DNA of 64,000 bases from Onchocerca volvulus (Eukaryota > Nematoda > Chromadorea > Rhabditida > Onchocercidae), in contig HG738137.1 in NCBI GenBank assembly GCA_000499405.2, positions 1,798,001-1,862,000 on the forward strand. Reading direction: 5' to 3'. Of this stretch, positions 50,026 through 64,000 are shown piece after piece (position 1 is the stretch's first letter; every line of letters begins with the position of its first letter). Position numbers and translations under genes: made by a program. Below the pieces are notes generated by a model. The model did not search any database. It had not been told where the DNA came from and worked only from the letters and a program-made list of their open reading frames with translations.

Positions 50026-50201
50026 TTTTAGTTGTATTATCTTGTCAAAAAATTGAAATAAATAATATTGATATTCTTCAGTTGTTATTGATAGACATTT
50101 CTCTTGTCTGACTCATACATGATAATCATTGTGTTAGCATGCAACTGGATACTGCTTTTCTGTCATATATATACATAAATTTCAAGCAGGAATATTTAGT
50201 A

Positions 50202-53466
<3,265 letters not shown>

Positions 53467-56134
53467 TGTTTCATAGCTCTTATTTTTCATTGAAGTTATG
53501 ATTTTTCAAAATTAGCTATGCAATGAATTTTGTTAGGATGAATAAGTATAATATGGATGAAATCATTTTTGTCAATTATGGTCTAAGGAATTGAAAGTGT
53601 ATCATACTTTTGCAGAACTGATACGTAGAATTTTGCGCAAAAGTTGATTCTGGCAAATGGTATTGCTGGCACTAGGAGAAAAGCATATCGGAAATTGCTA
53701 GGCTATCAAGACCATAGGGCCCACTAACCAGTTAAATTCTGGTGACTCAAACTGTAAAAATCTAACTAGCGAGTGAACTTTTCGGAATGGTTTAGATATG
53801 ATTTTCGGAAGATTTGTTGCTGTGAGATTGAACTGTCGGAGAGCGCACTGCATCGGCTAGTCGGAATGAAAGATTAACTTCGTTCATTCAATTTCTTTAG
53901 AAGAATATTCTTTTGCATTTTTTTCGTTTCATGTATGAAAAATGTTTTATAGTTATCTTCATCTTCGATCATTATAGTTGTAATATTATTTATCATGGGA
54001 TACCCATTATACTTTCAATAGATTTTTTGTACAATATCGTTGCATGGTATATCGCATTTTGTTGTTATAGTGCTTTCGGTAGTTTTGTCATTTACTTTCT
54101 CTAACACATGATGTCATAATATATATTTTCTATTTCCATCTTTCTATTCTTGTTTTCCATGTGATATGTCATGTGTGTTCTATTTGTTTGATATGTCTGT
54201 AGTTATCACAAATTCGAAATCTGAATATTTAGTGAGTTGCAGACGGTATTGATTAGCTGTAATATTTGCTTGCAATTTTGTAGTTACGGGATAAACGGAT
54301 TGTCCTGTTGAAATTTTGTTTTCCAATAAACTATTGTATACTTATAATATTTCTCATAGAATTAGAGTATTTATGTGATAATAACTTGTTGGTTGATTCT
54401 AAATAGGTTCCTGATATAGAACCACTCAAACATACTAAACTTTGTATATTATAGTATTTAATATATCCTATTTTTTGTGTTCATTTATTTAAAGATAAAA
54501 CTTATTTTTTAAAAGATGAAAATTCCGTTTTTTGATAGTGATCATGTTTGGACCAGTTGTATATCAAATATAATTTGTCAACTCTATCCTTCCTTTTTCA
54601 ACCTGGAAAAGAATTTAGGATGCATAATTGAGGTAATTCTGGACTTGTTTAACAGGTTTGAATGATAGAAAATATTTTTATTTCAAACAAGGAAAAGGAA
54701 ACATACCGTATGTCGTCAATATTCGGATCTCATTTTTTATTAGTTGCGATATTCGCGAAGAATATCGCACAATTTGCAATTCTGCTAGCTTTGATGGCTT
54801 GTATCATCGCTGTGTGAACGTTCATATAGCGAGCGATTGATGATGAACTGTCACATTGAATAGGATAGTAACACGTAAGTTATAGAGCGGTGGAGGAGGA
54901 CTGAGTGTGTTTGATAGAATTTGCAATCTTTTCTCTTGTCTGCATGCCATCATCACATTCAGAATTGTTATTTGATGGCCATTTAAAAATTTTTCTTCTC
55001 AAATTGAAATTCTAAAATTTTTGATTTTTATTAAAAAGCACGGAAAAATATTCCATTGATAACAGTATTTGGAGTGAAATCGAAACTACTATTATTGTTG
55101 AACATCTTTTGTTGTATTTTGCAACGATGCACTTTCCTCTCTGTGTTTGTTCATTATCACTTGTTAATCAATGCAAAAGATATCATAAAACTGTGGTATT
55201 CAGTCATCAAATTTAAAATAATAATATATTGGCAGCATTAGAGATAACGGAAATTTCGGAGATTTAAAATATATGCATACTAGCTGCATGCTTCTCTTGG
55301 TCAATTCCAGCTGTTCTGTATAAATAAAAATGTAAAATGTTCGTTTGTTCAAAATCTTAAATCTCCGAAATTTCCTCAAACACGCACCTTATCTATATTA
55401 GTTCAAAATCTACGATCTCCGAAAGTTCTTACCTATTGCTTTGAAATCTTGACACAACATTGTATTCGAATACACGCATATTTTTATACACTTTTTATAT
55501 ACATGCATTGTTATAGCTTAATCTGGTAAAATGGAAAAAAAAAAAGAAAAAACGCACGTTTCTAATATATATAGTTTACTTGTCTTTTTGAGCTTCGAAG
55601 AATACCTTCTAAATGATTATATGAACATTTACGATGAAAACATCGAATTTTATTTTTCTGTCAAGACATTCTCAATTTGACCAGAGAAAAAGACATGATT
55701 ACGAATTGAAAGTTTCTGAAATTTCTTTTCCTTGTTTCAAAAAAAAAAAAGAAAAAAATGTAATGAAAATTCTCTCGTAATATGTTTTTGTTAATGCAAA
55801 ATTGTTTGTGAAATCTACATGATGTGACAGGCAAGATATCACATCTCACTATTAATCTGTTAGTCAAATAAAAGTTTACCATATTGCTGTATTTTATTGT
55901 ATCAACATCATGTCTTCGTCTGTACAGCACGAAGAAATGTAAATGAGCTGAATCTCTATCTGGTATGATGTTATATCGAATAGATTTGAAGATTCGAAGT
56001 TTTTTGAAATGTTTCATGTGGATAGAAAATTTCTTTATCAACTTTTTCAGCTTTAAATTTTTTATAATCAATTAACTTCATTTGTTCCTTTTTTATAATT
56101 ATCAGTTAGTGTTAATTACTATTTCATTTTTCAG
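53467..56134. other. Intergenic region between ate-1 and the ERGIC-53 gene
   Basis: 2.7 kb of AT-rich DNA. It contains a 19-bp perfect inverted repeat (55248-55266 and 55357-55375). No gene, tRNA or transposon frame found. Confidence 0.5.
55248..55375. repeat. 19-bp perfect inverted repeat with 90-bp spacer
   Basis: GGAAATTTCGGAGATTTAA at 55248-55266 is the exact reverse complement of 55357-55375. A degenerate third relative, with CTACGATCTCCGAAAGTT, follows at about 55409-55426. It could be a short foldback element or the remains of a MITE; no target duplication is evident. Confidence 0.65.
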
Positions 56135-56145
56135 GGCAAACTTTA

Positions 56146-59100
56146 ATGTGTACCCTCCTGTTATTTTTATCATTGATAACAATACATAGGTTATCATTAC
56201 TAACACAAGCTACAGATGGGCCAGTACAGAGACGTTTTGAATACAAGCATAGCTTTCGTGCGCCTGATTTATGTTTAAGTGATGGTTCTATACCATTTTG
56301 GACTGTAATTGGTGATGCAGTACCTTCTAAGGAACAACTTCGATTAGCACCTTCCATGAGGAGTCGAAAAGGTAAGTATGATATATCTTTTCGCTTTATA
56401 GATTATATTTTGATCAATGATTTAATAATTGTGGAAGGAATGGTTGAAAGTCTACATTATTTCAATTATCGTATTTAAATATAATAAATTTAGGACTTGC
56501 ATGGAACAAGCGTGTAATGGCTGAGTCAGATCACTTTGAAATTCAAGTTGCTTTTCGGGTAACTGGACAGGGTCGTATTGGTGCTGATGGCATTGCTGTT
56601 TGGTATACTGCTCAACAGCCAATTCTTGGTCCTGTAAGCAGAATTTTTCGCAATTGGCTAATTAATATATTTAACGATTGATCAAGTTGTGATCGGCAAA
56701 CCTCAATTCATTGCCTCTAAACTTTTTAGTAATATGTAGTAATTGACACCAATTTCAATAATAGAGACCTGCGATATCTCTTACTTTGATGGTTAGAGTA
56801 AATATTTTAGGAAAAACATGTAAACCATGCAAACCAGTTTTTTTTTTTTTCATTTTTTGTTTTATTAAATATGATTTAAATTCTTGCTGTAATAGTTTAT
56901 ATATAGAAATGAATGGATTCTATTGAATTTAATATCAATTATTACGTTAATCATTATAGTTACTGTACTTCTTCATTCGATCACTCTATTTGTTTATTCC
57001 CTGCTAGAGTGGTTACTTGTATCACTTATCAGAATTTGCTTTTTTTTTATAATCTTGATAGTATCATTAACTTTACTCACTTCGAAAAAAGGTCACTCTG
57101 TTGCAGGTATTTGGAGCAAATGATTATTGGACAGGAATGGGGCTTTTTCTGGATTCGTTTGATAATGATGCCCAAAAAAATAATCCATTTGTGGCGTTAA
57201 TGATTAATGATGGTACAAGGCAGTATGACCATCAAACAGATGGCTCGCAGCAAATGCTTTCAGGTGCTTTCCCTACTCTCTCGAACTTCAATTTGATTTC
57301 TGGAAAACAATTAAAGTAACTAGTAACATTTAACGATTTATATGAGCCTGGCATTAAGGAAAGTGAATTTTTAATGATTTTTTAAAATATCTCATTAAAA
57401 AACTAACTTCTACTGTTTTAGGCTGTCAGAAAGATTTTCGTAACAAACCGTATCCAGTACGTTTGAAAATTGAATATCTTCGCAATGTTCTCACCGTATC
57501 ATTATCCGATGGTCTGCAGGCTACACCTCGATACGAATTATGTATTCGCTCTGAAAATATATTTTTGCCAAAGAATGGATTTTTCGGTATGTATTGCAGA
57601 TTGCAACAGTAGAATAATGACTGTTTTGAGTCGATCAAAGTTTAATTATAAATCGAAGAACAACTACAGATTTCATAAATTTAAAAAAGTGTTTCTGTTG
57701 TAAAAAAGGCGAAATTTTTGAGTTTTTAGGTATTTCCGCTGCCACGGGCGGTTTAGCAGATGATCATGATATTATTGAATACAGTGTATTTTCATTGTAT
57801 ACCGATAGAATACCAGCACCTTCGGCCCTTCCACAAGAGGAGAAACAGAAATACGATGCTGAATTTGAAAGACAAATGAAAGAATATGAAAAAGAACGAC
57901 AAAAGTATGAATGATCTGTACAAGATTTTTGATTTTTATGAATTGACTTTTTATGCTATTTTGAAAAAGGAAATGAAATAAAAAAGACTTTTTTTTCTTT
58001 ATTCTTATTTTTTTTCCTTAGGTTTAAAGAAGAGCATCCGGAGAAAGCGAAGCCGGATTCACTGGATGAAGAGATCGCTGAAATATACGAAGATGCGTCG
58101 CAGAGAGAATTGAGAATGATTTTTGAAATGCAAACAAATATCCATCTAATTCTGCAAAATCTAGAAAGTCGCTTACAGAATATCGGGTATCTTTAAAATT
58201 CACTAAATATCTTTTTGCGTGAAATTACATGGTAGAAAATTAAAAGTGTTTCAAAACATTACTTTTAGTCAGCAGCAAAATGTCCAATCTTCACTGATTC
58301 AACAGTGTGCAACTAAAGCTGGTGGAGCTGCACCTGATAAACCAGGTGAAGTAGCTGTCGGTGCTGGAGGTTTCCAACAGCATGAAAAGAATGAAGTTTT
58401 GCAAGTCAGTTTCTTTTAATAACTTTCCGTGAAATCTCCTGCTATTGATTGATTATGAGGGTTTGGGGGTTAAAAAACTTAATTTCACATTATGAAATTT
58501 TTTTGTTGTAGATTCTAAGGGATTTGACGTCTAGTGCACGAGATATGAAGAGCTACATGAATGAAATATTCACTCGTACCTATAATCTCGAGCAGAAAAT
58601 GGGCAGTGGAAATGCAGTGGGAGCTCCGTCTGGCATCACGCCAGATCCAACATTACGATCTCTTGTTGAAACAATACAAAATGACGTACGACAAATCCGA
58701 ACGACCCAACTTGGAACGGTATTTTTCCATTTAAATTTTGATCAGTTCTTGCAGTGACTCAGAAGTATCATTTTTTGGAACTGATTCTTTGCGCGAAAAG
58801 TAATATGCTTGTTTTATGTTGTTTCCATAAAATGCTTAGTATCTTTATTTCTTTGTTCTTCAAATAATTTCTCAAATATCTTCTGGCCTTTCTGCTTCTA
58901 ACTTTTTGACCAATCATTTCTATGTGAGATTTTTCAGTATTCTTTTTTACGTTCAAATTATCGTTTTGTGAACTAAAACTTATTTCTTTTTCAGCCAAGT
59001 GCACAAGTTATTGGTGGCAATTGTCCGAATGTATCCTGTTTGTCGTCTTCATTTTTCATTACTATTATTTTAGCCCAAAGTATAATTACGATCCTTGTCA

Positions 59101-59274
59101 TATGGATGAAGTAAGTTTTCTAGCTGTTTCAATTATATATCTCTGAATTAGAAAAGGTTTCTTATCTCCAAACAAATACATTATGCCGTTTATGAATCAA
59201 TCACTTGTCTGCGGTTTTATTTTCAAAGTTACTTTTATTTCAGAGGCAAGCCGGAGAAAGCGAAATTTTATTGA
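56146..59274 (+). CDS. ile-1: ERGIC-53/LMAN1-type cargo lectin
   Basis: Mannose-binding cargo receptor cycling between ER and Golgi. Ten exons: 56146-56371, 56494-56633, 57107-57263, 57422-57586, 57730-57904, 58022-58186, 58269-58404, 58512-58718, 58995-59110, 59244-59274; 505 residues. Signal peptide MCTLLLFLSLITIHRLSLL, then an L-type lectin domain: RRFEYKHSFRAPDL, FRVTGQGRIGADGIAVWYTA, GLFLDSFDNDAQKNNPF (carbohydrate/calcium site), YDHQTDGSQQ, CQKDFRNKPYPVRLKIEY and FGISAATGGLADDHDIIEYS. A coiled-coil stalk follows (EEKQKYDAEFERQMKEYEKE onward). One membrane span near the end (FFITIILAQSIITILVIWM) is followed by the short cytosolic tail KGKPEKAKFY. The tail ends Lys-Ala-Lys-Phe-Tyr, a KXKXX ER-retrieval form with an aromatic pair in place of the vertebrate KKFF. 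The start follows TTTTTCAG, probably a trans-splice acceptor. Confidence 0.96.
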
Positions 59275-60167
59275 TAAGAATTATTTCTTCAAAGTTGTTT
59301 CGGGTGAAATAGATTTTTTTTTAAAGATTTCAATGACCAGTATCTTTCAATGCCGTATTATTACGTCCATGTCTTTTCGTACTTGAGAAAAAGGAGGCAG
59401 TCATTGTTATAATGTTGTACACATTTCAGTTGCCAGATTAGCTATGTTTAGAAGACTTCACTCTGTCTCCTTTTTAGCTTTTTTGTTCGCTCGATTCGAC
59501 CAAAGGTTGTGATAATAATTAAATTATATGGCAATTTGTTGAAATTATTTTTTAAATTCTTTTCTTCTACATCTTGTGCGCCTAGATTTGTGTTTTAAAT
59601 ACAGTTTTTGTGAAGAATTATTGAGTTATTAAAATAATTCATGATTCTTTGAAATATTGCAGCTTTTTTTTTTATTCGATGAGATTTTTTGGAATGGTTT
59701 GTTGTTGTTATTGGAAGTGGTTCAGATGAAATATTATTTTTTATTAATGCAAAATAAATTATGAAACCTTTGCAAAGGAACAGTTTAACTGTATTGGTGG
59801 ATAATCCAGTATTTTCATGCATGAAAAATGATGCGCATAGACAATCTAGGTTAAACATTATAGAAACAATATCGTTAAACATTTTCAGCGTTGTTCTTCA
59901 TGTTGTCTCTTATTTTTTTATTTTCAGACTTTGCTGAGTAAAGATCTTTCATTTGACGGGATTTTTACAGTATATCGCCTATGAGCAATTTACTAAGCAT
60001 GCCAAAAGTACTAAAATATGTTCAAAAAAATTTTCATTGTGAATAGAAATGCTATGCTAAAGTTGGACCTCGCCTCTCCAAAGCACATTATTTCACGAAA
60101 TGTTCCCATTAGGAATTGCGTTTTTAGCATTAAAAAGCATTAAAGCATTAAAAAAAAAAAAAAAAAA
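59275..60167. other. Convergent intergenic region
   Basis: Between the 3' ends of the ERGIC-53 and FPPS genes. T-rich, then a poly-A run at about 60152-60168. Probably both 3' untranslated regions; no other feature seen. Confidence 0.5.
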
Positions 60168-62146
60168 TTAAAGATTCACATTCACTAAATCATTGACTGA
60201 CTGTCGTAGGACTGGCCTGATATCTATCATTGGGAAATGATCGATATTGTTGAGTATCCCAACCGCGCACCTTTCACGAAACAAGGGGAAATCGTCTGCC
60301 ACTCGCAAATCTGCCAAAATATCTTTCAGTTTTTTCTCCGAGATAATACTTCGTTTACCAAAATGTTCCTGGAAATGGCTGATTCTTAAGGAACAGAAAA
60401 CAGTTCTTGCTTTTTTGAGAAACTGATTTATACCTGGTATTGATTTAGATAGTCGGAGCAAAATATTACCCGAAAATCTGTCAGGAAACTTGGTTGATTT
60501 GTTAGCTTCTCCATTGCTTTACAGGTGACCCATGTACACTTCGCTTCCATCAAATCATTTCCTACTTTACCCATTATCGATTTATCTCCAAAACAATCCA
60601 TGTAATCATCCTAAAGAGCTGAAACTTTTTTATAAATAAAAGAATGAAACAAAACAGCTATTATGTGATTAGAATCAATAGCCAATCTCTCGCATAATCA
60701 ATGCTTACAAAAATGGTAAAGACAAATCGTAAAATTTTCCAATCTTTTGAAAGAATAGTTTATTGCCATTTCTTCTAAATTCAGCGGAAAAGATACCTCA
60801 GATTGGAAAAGATAACCAAGTTGATATGCAATCCGTTTCAAAGGTTCAATGATTAACGGTTGCACAGTTAAAAGAGCTGCAATCTGTAGAGGCATAAAAT
60901 AAGTGTAATGCGATGTTTTATACTGCGCTATTACCCGATGTCTGAAAAATATAATCCGGAAATAATAAATTGTTGCGAAAATAATTTAAAAATTCCACAA
61001 AATATGAAGTAACCTTTGCCAAGTGCAGTCCTCGACACTCTTTGTTTCACAGTCAAGTATTTGCCCGAGCACTGTAATACGTCGAGCCTTAAAACATATG
61101 TTCTTGAACAAAATAAATGATTATTTTTTCCAATAGAAATACAAAAAATACAATAGAAATATGAAAAATCCTCAATAATGTCATTTTATAATTTTTAAAA
61201 CACAAAATGACAAGGAAGTTTTTAAATATAAAGCTTACTTCATCAAAGGCATCCCTAACTGCAATTGGAACTCCATTATTCACTAAAATATACGATACCA
61301 TACAGTCCAGCAGCAGTCCGTCATTGATTCCATTTATTCCTATCCCTTCCTAAAAAACTTACGAAAAGTTATCAAACGTTTCGTTGATTATTAATCAAAT
61401 AATATATAAGATCAAATAATACATAAGCTATTTCCTGTATTACAAAATGTTTTCGATATGAAAACAGCGTTCTTGAAGCATATTCCGAATCTTACAAAGC
61501 TTTACTATAATTAAACAGATGAAAACCAAGAATTTTAGAAATAAAAATATAATCCAAAAGATTAAACAGAATCATCTCATCAAATGAAAAGAGAAAAAGT
61601 AACGAACCAGTCGATGCCAACATGATTTACCCCTTCTGTTGATGCCTTCATCCATTATATCATCTTCGATAAGGAAAAAACTCTGCAAAAGTTCCAAACA
61701 AGCTGCTATATTTGTCACCATTTCCAATCGTTCTTCATTTTGTTGTCCACCGAATGCTTTATAAGCCGTTATCAACAACATGCCTCGATTACATTTACCA
61801 CCACAAACAGAATGAGCGAACAGCTATACTATCAAAAAGATTAGTTAATAAAAACAAATGCATATATGATTTGCCTGACGAAAAGCTAACAGTTTAAATT
61901 CATTACATAATTTCTCCTAAATACTTATTTCTGTAAATCCAATCAATGAATCCAATGAATAGATATGTTATATAAATAAAAAAAAAAAAAAAAAAAAAAA
62001 AGTTTTACCTTATCGATTCGATCCGTAATACATTTCACTTCACGTTCCTGCAGACCAATGACGAATTTCTGCACAGCAATTTTCTTGATATTTTTTATCG
62101 CACTAACAATTTGTTTCCTACACATACTATAAAGAATTATTGACAT
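60168..62146 (-). CDS. fdps-1: Farnesyl diphosphate synthase
   Basis: Prenyltransferase making farnesyl diphosphate from isopentenyl and dimethylallyl/geranyl diphosphate; supplies prenylation, dolichol and ubiquinone. Seven phase-consistent exons: 62146-62009, 61823-61608, 61349-61239, 61087-61014, 60941-60797, 60610-60470, 60368-60168; 341 residues. Motifs: VCGGKCNRG (substrate 'GGK.NRG'), first Asp-rich motif [12 protein letters not shown] at about residues 97-108 with two Phe just upstream as in animal [14 protein letters not shown], second Asp-rich motif [20 protein letters not shown] starting at about residue 229, and [15 protein letters not shown]. The segment after the first motif is less conserved than in vertebrates. 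The C-terminus ends VNDLVNVNL rather than the common basic 'KIYKR' tail. Confidence 0.93.
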
Positions 62147-63106
62147 TACTGGTGAACATAATAATCACTTAAGCAGCAGGTATGTGTGTAATAAGAGGAT
62201 CGTAGGATAACGAACGCCATTCCAAATGTTTCAAAAACACTGTCCAGAGAAGAAATAAGTGAAATATTTGCCAAAAATTTTTAACAAATGTGGAATTCGA
62301 AGATGAAAATATATTTAATATAAAAAAATGACAAACTCATATAAAATAACAAAGTTCTATAGATCTTGTACAAGTGCTATTTACGAGAAGGGACCTGCAA
62401 ATTAAGTACCCAAAAAGAAAAACAATGTGGTAACAAACGTACTGCAAAATATTACAATGAGCAGTAACAATAATATAATGATATCACAAAATAAATTGCT
62501 AGAATAGATAAATCAAATATTAACTACATAGCCATAGAATATGGGTCATCGCTAGTATTTACCGTATATTCTAAGTAATAATATTTGGACTAGGATAAGT
62601 AACTGAATAACAACAAAATCCGTAATTGTATAACAACAAATGAATTTTGTTGGTACTCGACTTGGTACAAACATAAAAATAAATTTGTTTCTACATAAGA
62701 AATAGATACAAACTTGAACCAAATACTAGGCGTGCAAAATATGATATCTATTCCTCACAATAATAATTTCTCATGTTCTATCATCCAGTATATAAGCCTG
62801 ATCAATCAATACAAAAATAACTAAACCCGAAATTTTTGAAGAACCAATACAATTGCTCAGAATATATATTGCATATTTTATTTTATAATGTCCTATTAAA
62901 TTTAATCTGAATAACTCGTCAGAGTATACAACTGATAACAACAAATCAGCAAGAAAAAAAAAGCACAAATTAATTAGACTAGTTAGTGAAGCTCGGTCGA
63001 AAAAAAACTGATCAAATATTCCAGTCAAACTGCTGAAACAATTTTAGTTATTAAGGCTAGAAGGCACAATTACTACCATGTGACCTAACAGAATAAGACT
63101 ATTTAA
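62147..63106. other. Intergenic region, probably with the WAVE 3' untranslated region
   Basis: AT-rich, downstream of the SCAR/WAVE stop codon. No coding signal. The FPPS start is preceded by TTCACCAG, a possible trans-splice acceptor. Confidence 0.45.
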
Positions 63107-64000
63107 CTAGTCCCATTCTTCATCATCATCTGTTGGAGATTCGCTATTACTATCGGAATGCCCCAAAATATGCTCCATTCTACGACGCAATATGGCCGCA
63201 ACATCATTCGCTTCTGCAGCTGCTTTTTCCTCTGCTGCTTGTTCTTTCCTTTGCACCTACAAGTTATACTTTGTCAATTCAGCACTTCACAAAGAAAGCT
63301 CTACAGCTAACGACGGTCAAATCAACCTAATCTCACCTGCTTGAGTTTTATGCCAGACTGTATTTCAGCGAGTAGATTTGAATGTGTATCAGAAGCTTGA
63401 CTGGTGAATGTCTCGTTTTTCGTTTCTTCTTTATTAGCAAAAGTTGCAACAGCAATAGGCGGTTGAGTAGTTGTTGTAGCTGAGGAGACACATGCTGATG
63501 GCGGTGGTGGTGGTGGTGGAGGAGGTGGAGGTGGAATAGAATTAGCAGACGGGGCAACATACTGCATTGTAGGTGCAGAGGGGATCTGACATACTAATGA
63601 GGTATGCATAAGGGGTGGTGGTGGTGGAGGAAGATCATCTTCCAAAAGGGAATCATCTTGCAAGTCGATATCGGCTAACTGATTAGCTATTTTATTATCA
63701 GCTAAAACATCTGGCGACTTCTGAAATTTGACCTGATTTTGAAAGAGTGACAGAGAATTTTTACATGAATAAATAAGAAAAACTGAATTTAAAACAAACA
63801 ATTCCATTGATATTCCATTAATGTTTTTTGATAACTCAAAAAATCCTGCCTCTTTCACGAGTGAAGAAAAAGGTGCAACTGAAGCTTTATTTGGTATCGA
63901 AGTGGCATATCCATTACTAGCTGGTACGCTCATTCCAGCAGGTACGCGAACTTGATCAATATGCACTATCTGAGGTGCCTGATATTCTGCTGGAAAATGC
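63107..64000 (-). CDS. wve-1: SCAR/WAVE actin-nucleation promoter, C-terminal part (runs off window)
   Basis: Partial: the 5' portion lies beyond 64000. Exons: from the window edge to about 63859 (donor TCACTC|GTGAAA), 63720-63337, and 63256-63107 with the stop. Order: a hydrophilic linker (QIVHIDQVRVPAGMSVPASN), proline-rich runs (DDLPPPPPPL and a stretch of 12 prolines near 63510-63545) that bind profilin/SH3 proteins, a WH2 actin-binding motif SNLLAEIQSGIKLKQVQRKE, a central helix EANDVAAILRRRMEHIL, and an acidic end SESPTDDDEEWD with the Arp2/3-binding Trp. The NDVAAIL..R pattern after WH2 matches WAVE/SCAR rather than WASP. The donor at 63859 is my choice because reading through gives an implausible hydrophobic insert. 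Confidence 0.88.

Overview
The window is AT-rich eukaryotic nuclear DNA with many short GT-AG introns, frequent TTTCAG-like acceptors just upstream of start codons (as in spliced-leader trans-splicing), closely spaced co-directional genes and nematode-type proteins. It is best read as a parasitic, probably filarial/spirurid, nematode genome. That placement is inferred from gene style and protein character; no species is claimed.

Layout. About 0-12 kb is a repeat-rich accessory region. It holds two complete and one truncated copy of a C-type-lectin-like gene (minus strand, about 3.5-5.7, 7.5-8.9 and 8.9-11.0 kb). A decayed Helitron-type helicase lies between copies (6.5-7.5 kb), and a 495-bp element with TGTCGC/GCGACA ends is inserted in the middle copy. 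12.3-17.2 kb (+) encodes a GCNA-type nuclear protein with an acidic, SUMO-interacting N-terminus and a SprT protease plus zinc ribbon. 17.9-20.3 kb (-) is mitochondrial ribosomal protein L15. 21.9-27.0 kb (-) is a 13-exon secretory-pathway type I membrane protein with a probable LolA-like domain. 28.5-30.4 kb (-) is an unrecognised acidic protein with a hydrophobic C-terminal tail. 31.9-32.5 kb (+) is a small frameshifted gene or pseudogene. 33.0-35.9 kb (+) is the Golgi PAP phosphatase BPNT2, with a fossil PDZ segment in one intron. 37.6-39.0 kb (+) is a CCDC115/Vma22-like V-ATPase assembly factor.

39.9-44.6 kb is a 4.7-kb palindrome. Two 1.54-kb arms, about 99.7% identical, each carry an intact ribosomal protein eL22 gene, and they flank a 1.67-kb spacer. 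45.8-48.0 kb (-) has COX19 and two small genes. 48.4-53.5 kb (+) is an operon-like pair: mitoribosomal mL64/GADD45GIP1, then arginyltransferase ATE1, 177 bp between stop and start. 56.1-59.3 kb (+) is ERGIC-53/LMAN1. 60.2-62.1 kb (-) is farnesyl diphosphate synthase. 63.1-64.0 kb (-) is the C-terminal part of a SCAR/WAVE actin regulator that runs off the window.

Most notable: ATE1 has two consecutive 64-nt versions of one exon with the same entry and exit phase, so including both breaks the frame. This predicts mutually exclusive splicing between the two cysteine pairs of its N-terminal domain. The near-perfect inverted eL22 duplication comes second. Exon models were built by eye from phase-consistent splice sites; no alignment or database search was run.
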